Shown here: piece by piece, positions 18,160 through 26,369 of the stretch
How positions within the stretch are numbered: the stretch's first letter is position 1
Layout of the letters: each line of letters begins with the position of its first letter
NCBI RefSeq assembly: GCF_021568705.1
Contig: NZ_JAKGTH010000008.1
Coordinates: 124,001 to 188,000 of the forward strand
DNA from: Gillisia lutea
Lineage (GTDB): Bacteria; Bacteroidota; Bacteroidia; Flavobacteriales; Flavobacteriaceae
Length of the DNA: 64,000 bases
Direction: 5' to 3'
Position numbers and translations under genes: made by a program
The notes under the pieces: model-generated
What the model was told of the DNA's origin: nothing
Database searches by the model: none
What the model saw: only the letters and a program-made list of their open reading frames with translations

Positions 18160-19263
18160 ATGCCAATCTTTATGGATCGCCACGATGTTTCTGAAGCTGT
18201 AACAGCTGAAATCGTTGCGCAGTTACATAAAGAAGATCTCAAAATAGAGCATAAATATGGCTGCCGGGGTTTAACCTATTGGTTTGATGATAAAAGGAAG
18301 ACTGCCTTTTGCTTGGTGGAAGCTCCAAATATTGAAGCTATAAAGAAAATGCACGATCAGGCTCATGGTGATGTACCACATATGATAATTGAGGTTGACG
18401 ATACTATAGTCGAATCCTTTTTAGGAAGAATTGAAGACCCAGTAAAAGCACAGAATACAGAGTTAAATATTATCAATGATCCAGCATTTAGATCTATTAT
18501 GGTGGTCAAGTTTAAACCAAAATCTCTAGAATTCCCCCGTTCTACATCTCAAAATGAAAGCCTGCAAGATCTCCATAATTCCTTCTCTGAAATCATTACA
18601 TCTTCTGAAGGCCGAATTGTAAAACAACAATTAGATGATTATCTTCTAATATCTTTTAAATCGGTTACCCATGCCGTTTCATCTGCCTTAGCGATTCAAT
18701 CTCATTTTAAAGAATTCAGCAATACCTTCAGGACTAATGAGCTTCAACTTAATATTGGAATATGCTGTGGAATTCCGGTAACAGAAAAAAAAGGAATATT
18801 TGAGGATACCATTAAACTAAGTGAATGGCTTTGCGATGTGGTGCAAGGAGAAATTGTTCTATCTGCCGATGTCAAAGATCTTTATGAAAGTGAACATAGA
18901 AATACCTCTTTGAATAAAGAAGGTGTAACTATTTTAAGCTCATCTAATGAAAAATTTCTTCATATTTTAATGGATTATACCGAACAAAAATGGAATAAAG
19001 CCGATTTGAAGATGGATGATTTCAGCAAACATCTCGGCTTTAGTAAATCTCAACTGTACCGTAAAATGATGGCCTTAACCAATACTTCTCCTAACAATTT
19101 TTTAAAGAAGTACCGCTTACAACAATCTCTAAAACTTCTAAAAAGCAAAACCGGTAATATTTCTGAAATCGCTTTTGAAACAGGCTTTAACAGTCCCGCA
19201 TATTTTTCAAAATGCTTTCAGGAAAAATTCGGAATACTTCCCTCCAAATACATTCATAGTTAA
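18160..19263 (+). CDS. Three-domain AraC-family regulator: DUF4242, degenerate nucleotide-cyclase fold, AraC HTH
   Basis: 367 residues. Residues 1-95 match DUF4242 (YGCRGLTYWFDD, FCLVEAPNIEAIKKMH, AHGDVPHMIIEV), the fold of the nickel-binding protein SCO4226. Residues about 110-250 resemble a class III nucleotide-cyclase/GGDEF-like fold: GRIVKQQLDDYLLISFKS, LNIGICCGIPV, VQGEIVLSADV. The metal-binding Asp of the first strand is absent, so it is probably a ligand sensor. Residues about 275-367 form an AraC double HTH ending AFETGFNSPAYFSKCFQEKF and PSKY. The likely target is the flavin oxidase gene downstream, whose upstream region carries inverted repeats. The inducer may be a metal or small molecule. 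Confidence 0.82.
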   Translation: MPIFMDRHDVSEAVTAEIVAQLHKEDLKIEHKYGCRGLTYWFDDKRKTAFCLVEAPNIEAIKKMHDQAHGDVPHMIIEVDDTIVESFLGRIEDPVKAQNTELNIINDPAFRSIMVVKFKPKSLEFPRSTSQNESLQDLHNSFSEIITSSEGRIVKQQLDDYLLISFKSVTHAVSSALAIQSHFKEFSNTFRTNELQLNIGICCGIPVTEKKGIFEDTIKLSEWLCDVVQGEIVLSADVKDLYESEHRNTSLNKEGVTILSSSNEKFLHILMDYTEQKWNKADLKMDDFSKHLGFSKSQLYRKMMALTNTSPNNFLKKYRLQQSLKLLKSKTGNISEIAFETGFNSPAYFSKCFQEKFGILPSKYIHS

Positions 19264-19323
19264 ACCCCTGAATAGATTTTGAAAAAACTTCAATGACTCA
19301 ATTTTAGAACTTTTTGAATTAAA

Positions 19324-19359
19324 TGTAGATATTCTACAGAAATTGATAAGTTAAATTTG
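19324..19359 (+). promoter_or_regulatory. Candidate promoter with operator-like palindrome
   Basis: TGTAGA-TAT-TCTACA is a perfect inverted repeat at 19324-19338, 13 bases before TAAATTTG (19352-19359), an exact -7 consensus match. The repeat occupies the expected -33 region, as an operator would. It lies between the AraC-type regulator and the flavin oxidase. Confidence 0.42.
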
Positions 19360-19362
19360 GTC

Positions 19363-19437
19363 ATGATCAACACTCACAATCTACATAATTTATTAAAGGG
19401 TAATTGGTGGAGTAAATTTGATAAGCCAGGTGAATAA
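19363..19437 (+). CDS. Possible 24-codon leader peptide (doubtful)
   Basis: An ATG just after the candidate -7 element opens a 24-codon frame containing two adjacent Trp codons and ending with TAA. It could be a leader peptide or chance. I have no homology for it and list it only because the promoter position fits. Confidence 0.15.
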   Translation: MINTHNLHNLLKGNWWSKFDKPGE

Positions 19438-19501
19438 GTTGTAACTATCTGAATTTCATAACATTGTACTTCAAATAAAATATTTTAAAGAGTCCATATT
19501 C

Positions 19502-19523
19502 ATGAAGGTGAAAACATCTTCAT
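19502..19523 (+). promoter_or_regulatory. Inverted repeat in the leader of the flavin oxidase gene
   Basis: ATGAAGGTG and CATCTTCAT form 9-base arms with one mismatch around AAAA, 30 bases before the start codon. It may be a leader hairpin or a regulator site. Confidence 0.35.
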
Positions 19524-19553
19524 TCGATATTATTAATTAAAAATTTAAATATC

Positions 19554-20939
19554 ATGTTAACAGTAGTAGAAAAATTAACCCCCCAAAAAATCAACGATTT
19601 TGAAAAAAACGTGAGAGGTGAATTGATCTTACCTTCCCATACTAATTATGAGGATACTCGAAAGGTCTACAATGCAATGATAAACAAGCATCCGGGAATG
19701 ATTGTGAAATGTGATGATATTGCTGATGTTATGGCTAGCGTGAATTTTGGCCGTGAGAATACCTTACTGGTGGCTGTAAGAGGAGGAGGGCATAACGGAG
19801 GCGGCCTGGGTTTATGTGATGATGGGCTGGTTATCGACTTATCGGGACTTAAATCTGTGAGAGTAGATACATCCAATAATACGGTAAGAGTTGGAGGCGG
19901 AAACCTGTGGAGAGAAGTAGATCATGCCACTCATCCATTTGGACTTGCTGTACCTGCCGGAATAATTTCAAGTACAGGAGTTGGTGGCTTGACCCTAGGA
20001 GGAGGAATAGGGCATTTATCACGTAAATATGGTCTTACAATAGACAATTTATTGGAAGCCGATATGGTTCTGGCCGATGGCAGTTATGTAACGGTAAATG
20101 CCAATAAAAATCCAGATCTTTTTTGGGCTATCCGTGGAGGGGGAGGAAATTTTGGTATTGTTACTTCATTCAAATTTCAGGCGCACCCGGTTAAAACTGT
20201 TATTGGAGGTCCAACTTTATGGTCTATAGAGCAAACCGAAAAAATTATGGAGTGGTATGATAATTTTTTGAACAAGGCTCCAGATGATTTAAATGGATTT
20301 ATAGCTACAATGGTAATCCCGGGACCTCCATTTCCTGAACATCTTCATAATAAAAAGTTTTGCGGAATTGTTTGGTGTTATACAGGAAATGCCGCCGATT
20401 TTGATAAATTTTTTGAGCCGGTCAGAGAATTAAATCCGATTTTCGAGCATGTTGGAGAAATGCCTTATCCTTCTATTCAAACAATGTTTGATGGATTACT
20501 TCCATCTGGCTTACAATGGTATTGGCGAGCCGATTTTTTTAATGAATTAGGCCCGGAAATTAGAGCACAACATTTAAAATATGGTTCCAAAATTCCCACG
20601 GCTTTATCCCAAATGCATTTATATCCAATAAGTGGGGCGGCGGGCAGAGTAGGGAGTAAGGAAACTGCCTGGGCTTACAGAGATGCTAAATATGCAGGCG
20701 TGATAGTGGGAGTAGACGAAGATGCTCAAAATGCTGATAAAATTACCAGTTGGTGCAAAGAGTATTGGGAAGCACTTCACCCATATTCTTCCGGGGGTGC
20801 TTATTCTAATTTTATGATGGATGAAGGCCAAGATAGGGTAAAGGCTAGTTACAAGCATAACTACGACAGGTTATTGCAAATAAAAAGAAAGTACGATCCT
20901 ACAAATCTATTTTGTATTAATCAAAATATCAAACCTTGA
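19554..20939 (+). CDS. FAD-dependent oxidase of the berberine-bridge-enzyme/PCMH family
   Basis: 461 residues. Residues 30-205 form a PCMH-type FAD domain with GGGHNGGGLGLCDDG (its His is the usual site of covalent 8-alpha flavin attachment), STGVGGLTLGGGIGHLSRKY and WAIRGGGGNFGIVT. The second attachment Cys of bicovalent members is not evident at its usual place. The C-terminus carries a BBE motif (YKHNYDRLLQIKRKYDPTN). Bacterial relatives oxidise sugars, alcohols or tetracycline-like molecules. There is no signal peptide, so it is probably cytosolic. The upstream AraC-type regulator faces the same way and may control it. Confidence 0.88.
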   Translation: MLTVVEKLTPQKINDFEKNVRGELILPSHTNYEDTRKVYNAMINKHPGMIVKCDDIADVMASVNFGRENTLLVAVRGGGHNGGGLGLCDDGLVIDLSGLKSVRVDTSNNTVRVGGGNLWREVDHATHPFGLAVPAGIISSTGVGGLTLGGGIGHLSRKYGLTIDNLLEADMVLADGSYVTVNANKNPDLFWAIRGGGGNFGIVTSFKFQAHPVKTVIGGPTLWSIEQTEKIMEWYDNFLNKAPDDLNGFIATMVIPGPPFPEHLHNKKFCGIVWCYTGNAADFDKFFEPVRELNPIFEHVGEMPYPSIQTMFDGLLPSGLQWYWRADFFNELGPEIRAQHLKYGSKIPTALSQMHLYPISGAAGRVGSKETAWAYRDAKYAGVIVGVDEDAQNADKITSWCKEYWEALHPYSSGGAYSNFMMDEGQDRVKASYKHNYDRLLQIKRKYDPTNLFCINQNIKP

Positions 20940-20989
20940 TATTATACTTTAATATAATTACAGGAATTTAGGGGAGTTTCTGTTTGGTT

Positions 20990-21026
20990 AAGCCGCTAAT
21001 TTCTAATATAAATTAGCGGCTTTTTT
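20990..21026 (+). terminator. Rho-independent terminator after the flavin oxidase gene
   Basis: AAGCCGCTAATTT (20990-21002) pairs with AAATTAGCGGCTT (21010-21022), followed by T residues. Confidence 0.9.
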
Positions 21027-21129
21027 ATCTAAAAAAATCCGGTGGCATATATTAAGTTGATAAATATCATTCTTCAGGACCAGGAATTATCCGAAATTAG
21101 GAAGTAAGATTCTTTAAAATAAATTCCAA

Positions 21130-21540
21130 ATGAATTACAATATCACTTCAGAATCCCATTTCACTAGAGATGCACAGATCAATATTAAAGGATCAAAAAT
21201 CCAATTTGGGACCACCTCGAAAAGTGAAGAAAATTTGCCAAATCCTGCGGAATTGTTTTTAGGTTCTTTTGCAGCGTGTATCCTAAAGAATGTAGAACGT
21301 TTTTCGGAGATTCTAAAATTCACCTATACTAAAACCTCTTTACAGGTTATGGCTAAACGACTTGAAAACCCACCAAGAATGGATCAATTAGAGTATATAC
21401 TGACTATTTATAGTGATGATAAGAATTTGAATAAAGACCTATTAAAGAAGAATATTGAAAAATTTGGAACCATCTTTAATACCGTAAAACTTTCTTGTTC
21501 AATTACCGGAAGAATTATAGTAAATAAGACCGGTTTTTAG
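21130..21540 (+). CDS. OsmC family protein
   Basis: 136 residues with the OsmC fold pattern. An N-terminal beta strand region leads into the conserved helix NPAELFLGSFAACILKNVE, whose Cys is one of the pair used for peroxide reduction. A second Cys lies in TVKLSCSITGRI near the C-terminus, at the expected position. Such proteins reduce organic hydroperoxides or act as thiol-dependent detoxification enzymes in the cytoplasm. The membership call is secure; the exact substrate is not. It is separated by 114 bases from the RNA-repair operon that follows. Confidence 0.82.
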   Translation: MNYNITSESHFTRDAQINIKGSKIQFGTTSKSEENLPNPAELFLGSFAACILKNVERFSEILKFTYTKTSLQVMAKRLENPPRMDQLEYILTIYSDDKNLNKDLLKKNIEKFGTIFNTVKLSCSITGRIIVNKTGF

Positions 21541-21654
21541 TATTGATCTTTTAAAAATTGAAATCTGTGAAAGTTATTTTTCTTGACTGATATAAGTCAT
21601 TGTTTTAAAGTTAATTACTTCTCATTTTTGATGGTGAATCCAAATTTCAGAATC

Positions 21655-22296
21655 ATGCTACAAACAGAATTATTCAACAAAAATGTAGATGCTTACGAAG
21701 AATGGTATACTAACTATCCCGAAGTATACCAGTCTGAGGTCGCAGCCATACAACAGCAATTGTTAAAGCTTCCCGAAAATATAAATGGTATTGAGGTTGG
21801 CTTAGGTACAGGACAGTTTTCAAAAGCACTTGGTATCAAGGAAGGAATTGAACCTGCAGAAGAAATGGCAAAAAAAGCCAGGAAAAGAGGCATAGAAGTA
21901 ATGAAAGCTGTTGCCGAAAATTTACCTTATCGAGCTATGCATTTCGATTTTGTTCTCTTTGTTACTATATGCCATCTCCATAATATTAAAGCTGCATTTA
22001 ACGAAGCGCACCGTGTTCTAAAACCTGGTGGCTCTATACTTATTGGCTTTTTAGATAAAGATCAGGCAGTAGCGAAGCAATATGATGAAAAGCGACATCG
22101 AAGTACCTTTTTCAAAAATGCTATTTATCATTCGGTTAGTCAGGTTGAAAAATTATTAAAAGCGGCAAAGTTCAAGGAATTCGAATATAATCAAACCTTA
22201 TTTGGGGAAAGTTTAGATGAGATTAAGAAAGTTCAGATTCCAAAAGAAGGATATGGAGAAGGTTCATTTGTAGTGGTTAAGGCAGTAAAAAAATGA
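21655..22296 (+). CDS. Class I SAM-dependent methyltransferase (Methyltransf_11)
   Basis: About 213 residues from ATG 21655; an upstream in-frame ATG at 21583 adds 24 unconserved residues. Motif I is IEVGLGTGQFSKALG. EPAEEMAKKARKRG is the acidic loop region, and HRVLKPGGSILIGF is the usual post-I strand. These place it with small-molecule or tRNA/lipid methyltransferases of the UbiE-like group. Its stop overlaps the archease start by four bases (ATGA), so it belongs to the RtcB operon. A role in RNA repair or modification is an inference from this coupling only. Confidence 0.8.
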   Translation: MLQTELFNKNVDAYEEWYTNYPEVYQSEVAAIQQQLLKLPENINGIEVGLGTGQFSKALGIKEGIEPAEEMAKKARKRGIEVMKAVAENLPYRAMHFDFVLFVTICHLHNIKAAFNEAHRVLKPGGSILIGFLDKDQAVAKQYDEKRHRSTFFKNAIYHSVSQVEKLLKAAKFKEFEYNQTLFGESLDEIKKVQIPKEGYGEGSFVVVKAVKK

Positions 22297-22709
22297 AAAT
22301 CCGGTACCTGCCTCATACTGCTGACGTTAGAATGCTACTGGAAGCAGAATCATTACAAAAGCTCTTTGTGGCAGGTACAAAAGGAATGAGTAATTTGTTA
22401 AAGGAAGGTATTTGCGATCATACTTTCATATTTCATAGAAAGACAACTATAAAAACATCGGCATCAGATTTTACTAATTTACTAATTGATTTCCTATCAG
22501 ATGTGCTTTCACATACCTATGCTAACAATACTATTTATTGTAAGATCAATATTCTAAGCTTTAAGAAATATGGAATTGTTGCTGAAATATTCGGTAATGA
22601 AATAAATGAATTTGATGAAGAAATTAAAGCCGTTACCTATCATGAGGCCAATGTAGTAAAAAATGCAGAAAGCAATTTATGGGAAACCTGTATCATCTTT
22701 GATATATAA
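22293..22709 (+). CDS. Archease, RtcB activator
   Basis: A 138-residue archease. The conserved start YLPHTADVRMLLEAESL, the FTNLLIDFLSDVL helix and EIKAVTYHEANV, holding metal-binding acidic and His residues, are all present. Archease speeds guanylylation and turnover of the RNA ligase RtcB. It overlaps the preceding methyltransferase by four bases and the following rtcB by one (TAATG), which strongly implies translational coupling in a single operon. Confidence 0.92.
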   Translation: MKIRYLPHTADVRMLLEAESLQKLFVAGTKGMSNLLKEGICDHTFIFHRKTTIKTSASDFTNLLIDFLSDVLSHTYANNTIYCKINILSFKKYGIVAEIFGNEINEFDEEIKAVTYHEANVVKNAESNLWETCIIFDI

Positions 22710-24160
22710 TGAAAAAATTAAGAAAAACCGATATCATTAAAATAGAAGACTTTCTTTGGGAGATCCCTAAATCTTTTAGAGAAGATATGTTAGTACCTGC
22801 CAGGGTTCTATGCTTTGAAACACTTCTGGATGATATTTTGGAGGACAGATCCCTCAACCAACTTGTAAACGTAGCCACTTTACCTGGAATTCAAAAGGCT
22901 TCCTTTGTTATGCCTGATGTTCACGAAGGCTATGGTTTTCCTATTGGGGGCGTAGCAGCAACAAAATTACCGGATGGTGTTATATCTCCTGGTGGAATTG
23001 GCTACGACATTAATTGTGGCGTGCGCTTATTAACTTCAACCCTTAAAATAGAACAGATACAAGATAAGCTGGAAGAACTCTCAAAAGAAATGTATGCACA
23101 AATCCCTTCAGGCATGGGAAAAGGAGGAGATATTCATCTTTCTGCTGAAGAAATGAATCAAGTTCTTACAACCGGTGCCGAATGGGCCGTTGCAAATGGG
23201 TATGGGGTAGAGGAAGATTTAGCCTATATTGAAAATAACGGTAAACTGGTTGAAGCTGATCCTGATATGATCTCGGAAATGGCAAAAAAAAGAGGAACCA
23301 GTCAATTGGGTACCATAGGCTCGGGAAATCATTTTGTGGAGGTAGATTATATAGAGGAAATTTATGATGAAGAGGTTGCTAAAGCATATAATTTAGAAAT
23401 AGGGCAAGTAGTCATACTTATTCATACTGGTTCAAGAGGTCTTGGACATCAGGTAGCGACCGATTATATACGGTTAATGATGAACGCCATGCCTAAATAT
23501 AATATCAAAGTACCCGACAGGGAACTAACCTGTGTTCCCTTAAATTCTGTCGAAGGAGAACAGTATTTTAAAGCTATGTGCGCAGCCGCAAATTACGCAT
23601 GGTGTAATAGAGAAGTGATCTCAGCAGAGGTAAGAACTGCGTGGAAAAATATCTTTCAGGAAAATGCAGGAGAATTGAAATTACTGTACGATGTAGCCCA
23701 TAATATTGCAAAGATAGAAACTCATACCGTAAATGGAACAAGGGAAAACCTTGTGGTACATCGTAAAGGCGCCACAAGAGCATTCGGTCCCGATTTTGAA
23801 GAATTACCTCCTAAATATAAACATGCGGGACAACCCGTAATCATTCCTGGAAGCATGGGAACCTGTTCCTATATTCTGGCCGGTACCAAAAAAAGTAGAG
23901 AACTCGCTTTTGGATCTTGCTGTCATGGTGCGGGAAGACGTTTATCCAGAACCGCAGCTAAAAAACAAGTGAATGCCCCCGTATTAAAAGAGAAGCTAAA
24001 AGAAAGAGGTATATATATAGAAGCTGGATCTTTTAAAGGAATTGCTGAAGAAGCGCCAATAGCTTATAAAGATGTAAATTTAGTAGTAGACACGGTTCAT
24101 GCCTCGGGAATTGCCAAAAAGGTGGCAAAATTGAAACCGGTGGTAGTTATTAAAGGTTGA
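22709..24160 (+). CDS. rtcB: RNA-splicing ligase RtcB
   Basis: 483 residues. It joins 2',3'-cyclic-phosphate (or 3'-phosphate) and 5'-OH RNA ends using GTP and Mn2+. Hallmarks include MPDVHEGYGFPIGGVAA, SPGGIGYDINCGVRLL (metal-binding Cys), GTIGSGNHFVEV, HTGSRGLGHQV, YDVAHNIAKIE and the guanylylated His in GSCCHGAGRRLSR near residue 410. All active-site residues look intact. With archease directly upstream it forms an RNA-repair cassette. No sigma54-type RtcR regulator is nearby, unlike in E. coli. Confidence 0.95.
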   Translation: MKKLRKTDIIKIEDFLWEIPKSFREDMLVPARVLCFETLLDDILEDRSLNQLVNVATLPGIQKASFVMPDVHEGYGFPIGGVAATKLPDGVISPGGIGYDINCGVRLLTSTLKIEQIQDKLEELSKEMYAQIPSGMGKGGDIHLSAEEMNQVLTTGAEWAVANGYGVEEDLAYIENNGKLVEADPDMISEMAKKRGTSQLGTIGSGNHFVEVDYIEEIYDEEVAKAYNLEIGQVVILIHTGSRGLGHQVATDYIRLMMNAMPKYNIKVPDRELTCVPLNSVEGEQYFKAMCAAANYAWCNREVISAEVRTAWKNIFQENAGELKLLYDVAHNIAKIETHTVNGTRENLVVHRKGATRAFGPDFEELPPKYKHAGQPVIIPGSMGTCSYILAGTKKSRELAFGSCCHGAGRRLSRTAAKKQVNAPVLKEKLKERGIYIEAGSFKGIAEEAPIAYKDVNLVVDTVHASGIAKKVAKLKPVVVIKG

Positions 24161-24363
24161 ACAGTCTTAACTATATATAATACTAGCCTTTTTAAATTTT
24201 ACTTTCTATATAATATAGAGACACCAATAGAATATATACCGTAGAATGATTTATTATATTTAAACTTCTATCCTTTTTATTTTTAATCATTACTTTTTAG
24301 TTATTTAGAATTTCTTCCCACTTTAGACTGATAAACATCATATTTTTCTCTCATAAGGTCAGC

Positions 24364-24371
24364 TAACTTTG
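24364..24371 (+). promoter_or_regulatory. Candidate -7 promoter element for the LolA/FtsX operon
   Basis: TAACTTTG matches TAnnTTTG and ends 5 bases before ATG 24377, predicting a leaderless or nearly leaderless operon mRNA. Confidence 0.45.
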
Positions 24372-24376
24372 ATTTT

Positions 24377-25147
24377 ATGAAACATCCACACTTCTTGAAA
24401 ATTACTATCGGCTTTGTAATTTTTATAATGCCGATAGTAAAGGTATTTGGTCAACAAGATCTTTCAGCAAAAGAAATTGTCAAGATAGCTGATGATAATA
24501 TGCGCGGAAAAACATCACAAGCAGATATCACCATCAAAATAATTAGACCTACTTGGAATCGGGAAATGAATATTAAAGCCTGGTCTAAGGGAGATGATTA
24601 TTCCATGATATTAGTTACTTCTCCCGCCAGAGAAAAAGGAACCGTGTTTTTAAAGCGTATAAAAGAGGTTTGGAATTGGATTCCGGCTATTGAACGTACT
24701 ATCAAATTACCTCCCTCTATGATGTCGCAAAGTTGGATGGGAACCGATTTCACGAATGATGATTTGGTTAAAGAAGCGTCTTCAGTTTCAGATTATGATC
24801 ATAAACTCTTAGGGAAAGAAACCGTTTCCAATAAAGACTGCTATAAAATTGAAATGATACCAAAACCTTCCGCAGCAATTGTATGGGAAAAGGTGGTTGT
24901 ATGGATTGATTCTGCTGAATATTTACAGCTAAAGGCTGAATTCTATGATGAAGATGGAGAACTGGTAAATGTTATGACCTCTAGTGAAGTTAAAGAAGTT
25001 GGAGGTAGAAAAATAACTTCAAAAATTGAAATGCTTCCCATTGAAAAAGAAGGAAATAGTACGGTGATTATATATAACGATATCATTTTTGACATCCCTA
25101 TTAATGATAACTTCTTCACCACGAGGAATATGAAACAGTTGAAATAA
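24377..25147 (+). CDS. LolA-like outer-membrane lipoprotein-sorting family protein
   Basis: 256 residues with an N-terminal hydrophobic signal peptide (about 1-25, ending VFGQ) and no lipobox. The mature part has the LolA/LolB-like beta fold of the outer membrane lipoprotein-sorting group: ADDNMRGKTSQADITIKI near the start, FLKRIKEVWNWIPAIERTIK and MSQSWMGTDFTNDDLV in the middle. Such proteins carry a hydrophobic ligand (lipoprotein acyl chains or another lipid) across the periplasm. It heads a five-gene operon with two FtsX permeases, an ATPase and an outer-membrane barrel, overlapping the first permease by one base. Confidence 0.82.
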   Translation: MKHPHFLKITIGFVIFIMPIVKVFGQQDLSAKEIVKIADDNMRGKTSQADITIKIIRPTWNREMNIKAWSKGDDYSMILVTSPAREKGTVFLKRIKEVWNWIPAIERTIKLPPSMMSQSWMGTDFTNDDLVKEASSVSDYDHKLLGKETVSNKDCYKIEMIPKPSAAIVWEKVVVWIDSAEYLQLKAEFYDEDGELVNVMTSSEVKEVGGRKITSKIEMLPIEKEGNSTVIIYNDIIFDIPINDNFFTTRNMKQLK

Positions 25148-26367
25148 TGTTACTAAAACTAGCTTGGTTAAACATATGGCGCAATAAGCGTAGAACGATT
25201 ATTACTGCAACCTCTGTGTTTTTTGCAGTGTTGTTGGCTATAATTTTCCGTTCCCTAACCGATGGTGTTTATGACAACATGATTCATAATGTGGTGAGCT
25301 ATTCTTCCGGATACTTGCAAATTCATCAAAAAGGATATTGGGATGAGCAATCTATTGATAATACTTTTGAGGAAGATAATCAATTGTATGAGGAGTTACT
25401 TAAAAACCCGAAGGTTACTCATATCATGCCTCGATTAGAAACATTTGCATTGGCTTCTTACTCCGAAAAAACGAAAGGGGTTCTTGTTTTAGGGATTGAT
25501 CCTGACAAGGAAAAAGAGGTTAATAATTTGCACGAGAAAATTGTAGCTGGCGAGTACATCGAAGGTATTAATGACAACGCGGTAGTTCTAGGTGAAGGCT
25601 TAGCCTCACAATTAAAGCTAAAAGTAAATGATACTTTGGTGTTGTTAGGCCAAGGATATCATGCAAGTAGTGCTGCTGCAAAGTTCAGAGTAAAAGGACT
25701 GGTAAAACTGGGAGCAATTGAGTTGAATAACAATGTTGTGTATATGCCCCTTCAACAATCACAAGCCATGCACGGAGCCGAAAATAGGTTAACATCGGTT
25801 TCGGTAATGCTGGATAAAGCTAGTAATTTAGAAGATCTAAAACATACTTTGCTAAAATCTATCGATGCTGATAAATATGAAGTGATGAGTTGGAAAGAAA
25901 TGATGCCGGAAATGGATCAATTTATAGAAGCCGATAGCACAGGACATTATATCATTATTGGCGTGCTTTATTTTATAATTTCCTTCGGATTATTTGGCAC
26001 GTTGTTGATGATGGTTTTTGAACGTAAACACGAATTAGGCATTTTGATTGCCATAGGAATGAAGAAGCGATTACTGGCTTTAGTGCTGTTATTAGAATCT
26101 ATTATGATTTCCTTAATTGGTTGTTTTACTGGGGTTATTGCTGGTATACTATTTATAAAATGGTTCACCATACATCCTATTCATTTAACGGGAGACTTAA
26201 AACAAGTTTATGAAGATTACGGTATAGAATCTATTATATACTTATCTAGTCATGAGAAAATTTTTATTGTTCAAACTTTAATCGTTTTAATATTATCTAT
26301 CCTACTAGCCTTTTACCCAGGGTATAAGGTGATGAAGTTAAAACCTGTTGAAGCCATAAATAGTTAG
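25147..26367 (+). CDS. ABC transporter permease, FtsX/LolC-E type (first copy)
   Basis: 406 residues with LolC/E-like topology: one N-terminal membrane helix after LAWLNIWRNKRRT, a large periplasmic domain (about 45-275) and three C-terminal helices. The FtsX landmark ERKHELGILIAIGMKKR lies at the start of the last membrane block. It pairs with the permease at 26370 to form a heterodimer driven by the ATPase at 27592. LolC/E homologues extract lipoproteins from the inner membrane. Here the partner genes suggest export of a hydrophobic cargo, identity unknown. The start overlaps the previous stop (TAATG). Confidence 0.87.
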   Translation: MLLKLAWLNIWRNKRRTIITATSVFFAVLLAIIFRSLTDGVYDNMIHNVVSYSSGYLQIHQKGYWDEQSIDNTFEEDNQLYEELLKNPKVTHIMPRLETFALASYSEKTKGVLVLGIDPDKEKEVNNLHEKIVAGEYIEGINDNAVVLGEGLASQLKLKVNDTLVLLGQGYHASSAAAKFRVKGLVKLGAIELNNNVVYMPLQQSQAMHGAENRLTSVSVMLDKASNLEDLKHTLLKSIDADKYEVMSWKEMMPEMDQFIEADSTGHYIIIGVLYFIISFGLFGTLLMMVFERKHELGILIAIGMKKRLLALVLLLESIMISLIGCFTGVIAGILFIKWFTIHPIHLTGDLKQVYEDYGIESIIYLSSHEKIFIVQTLIVLILSILLAFYPGYKVMKLKPVEAINS

Positions 26368-26369
26368 TT

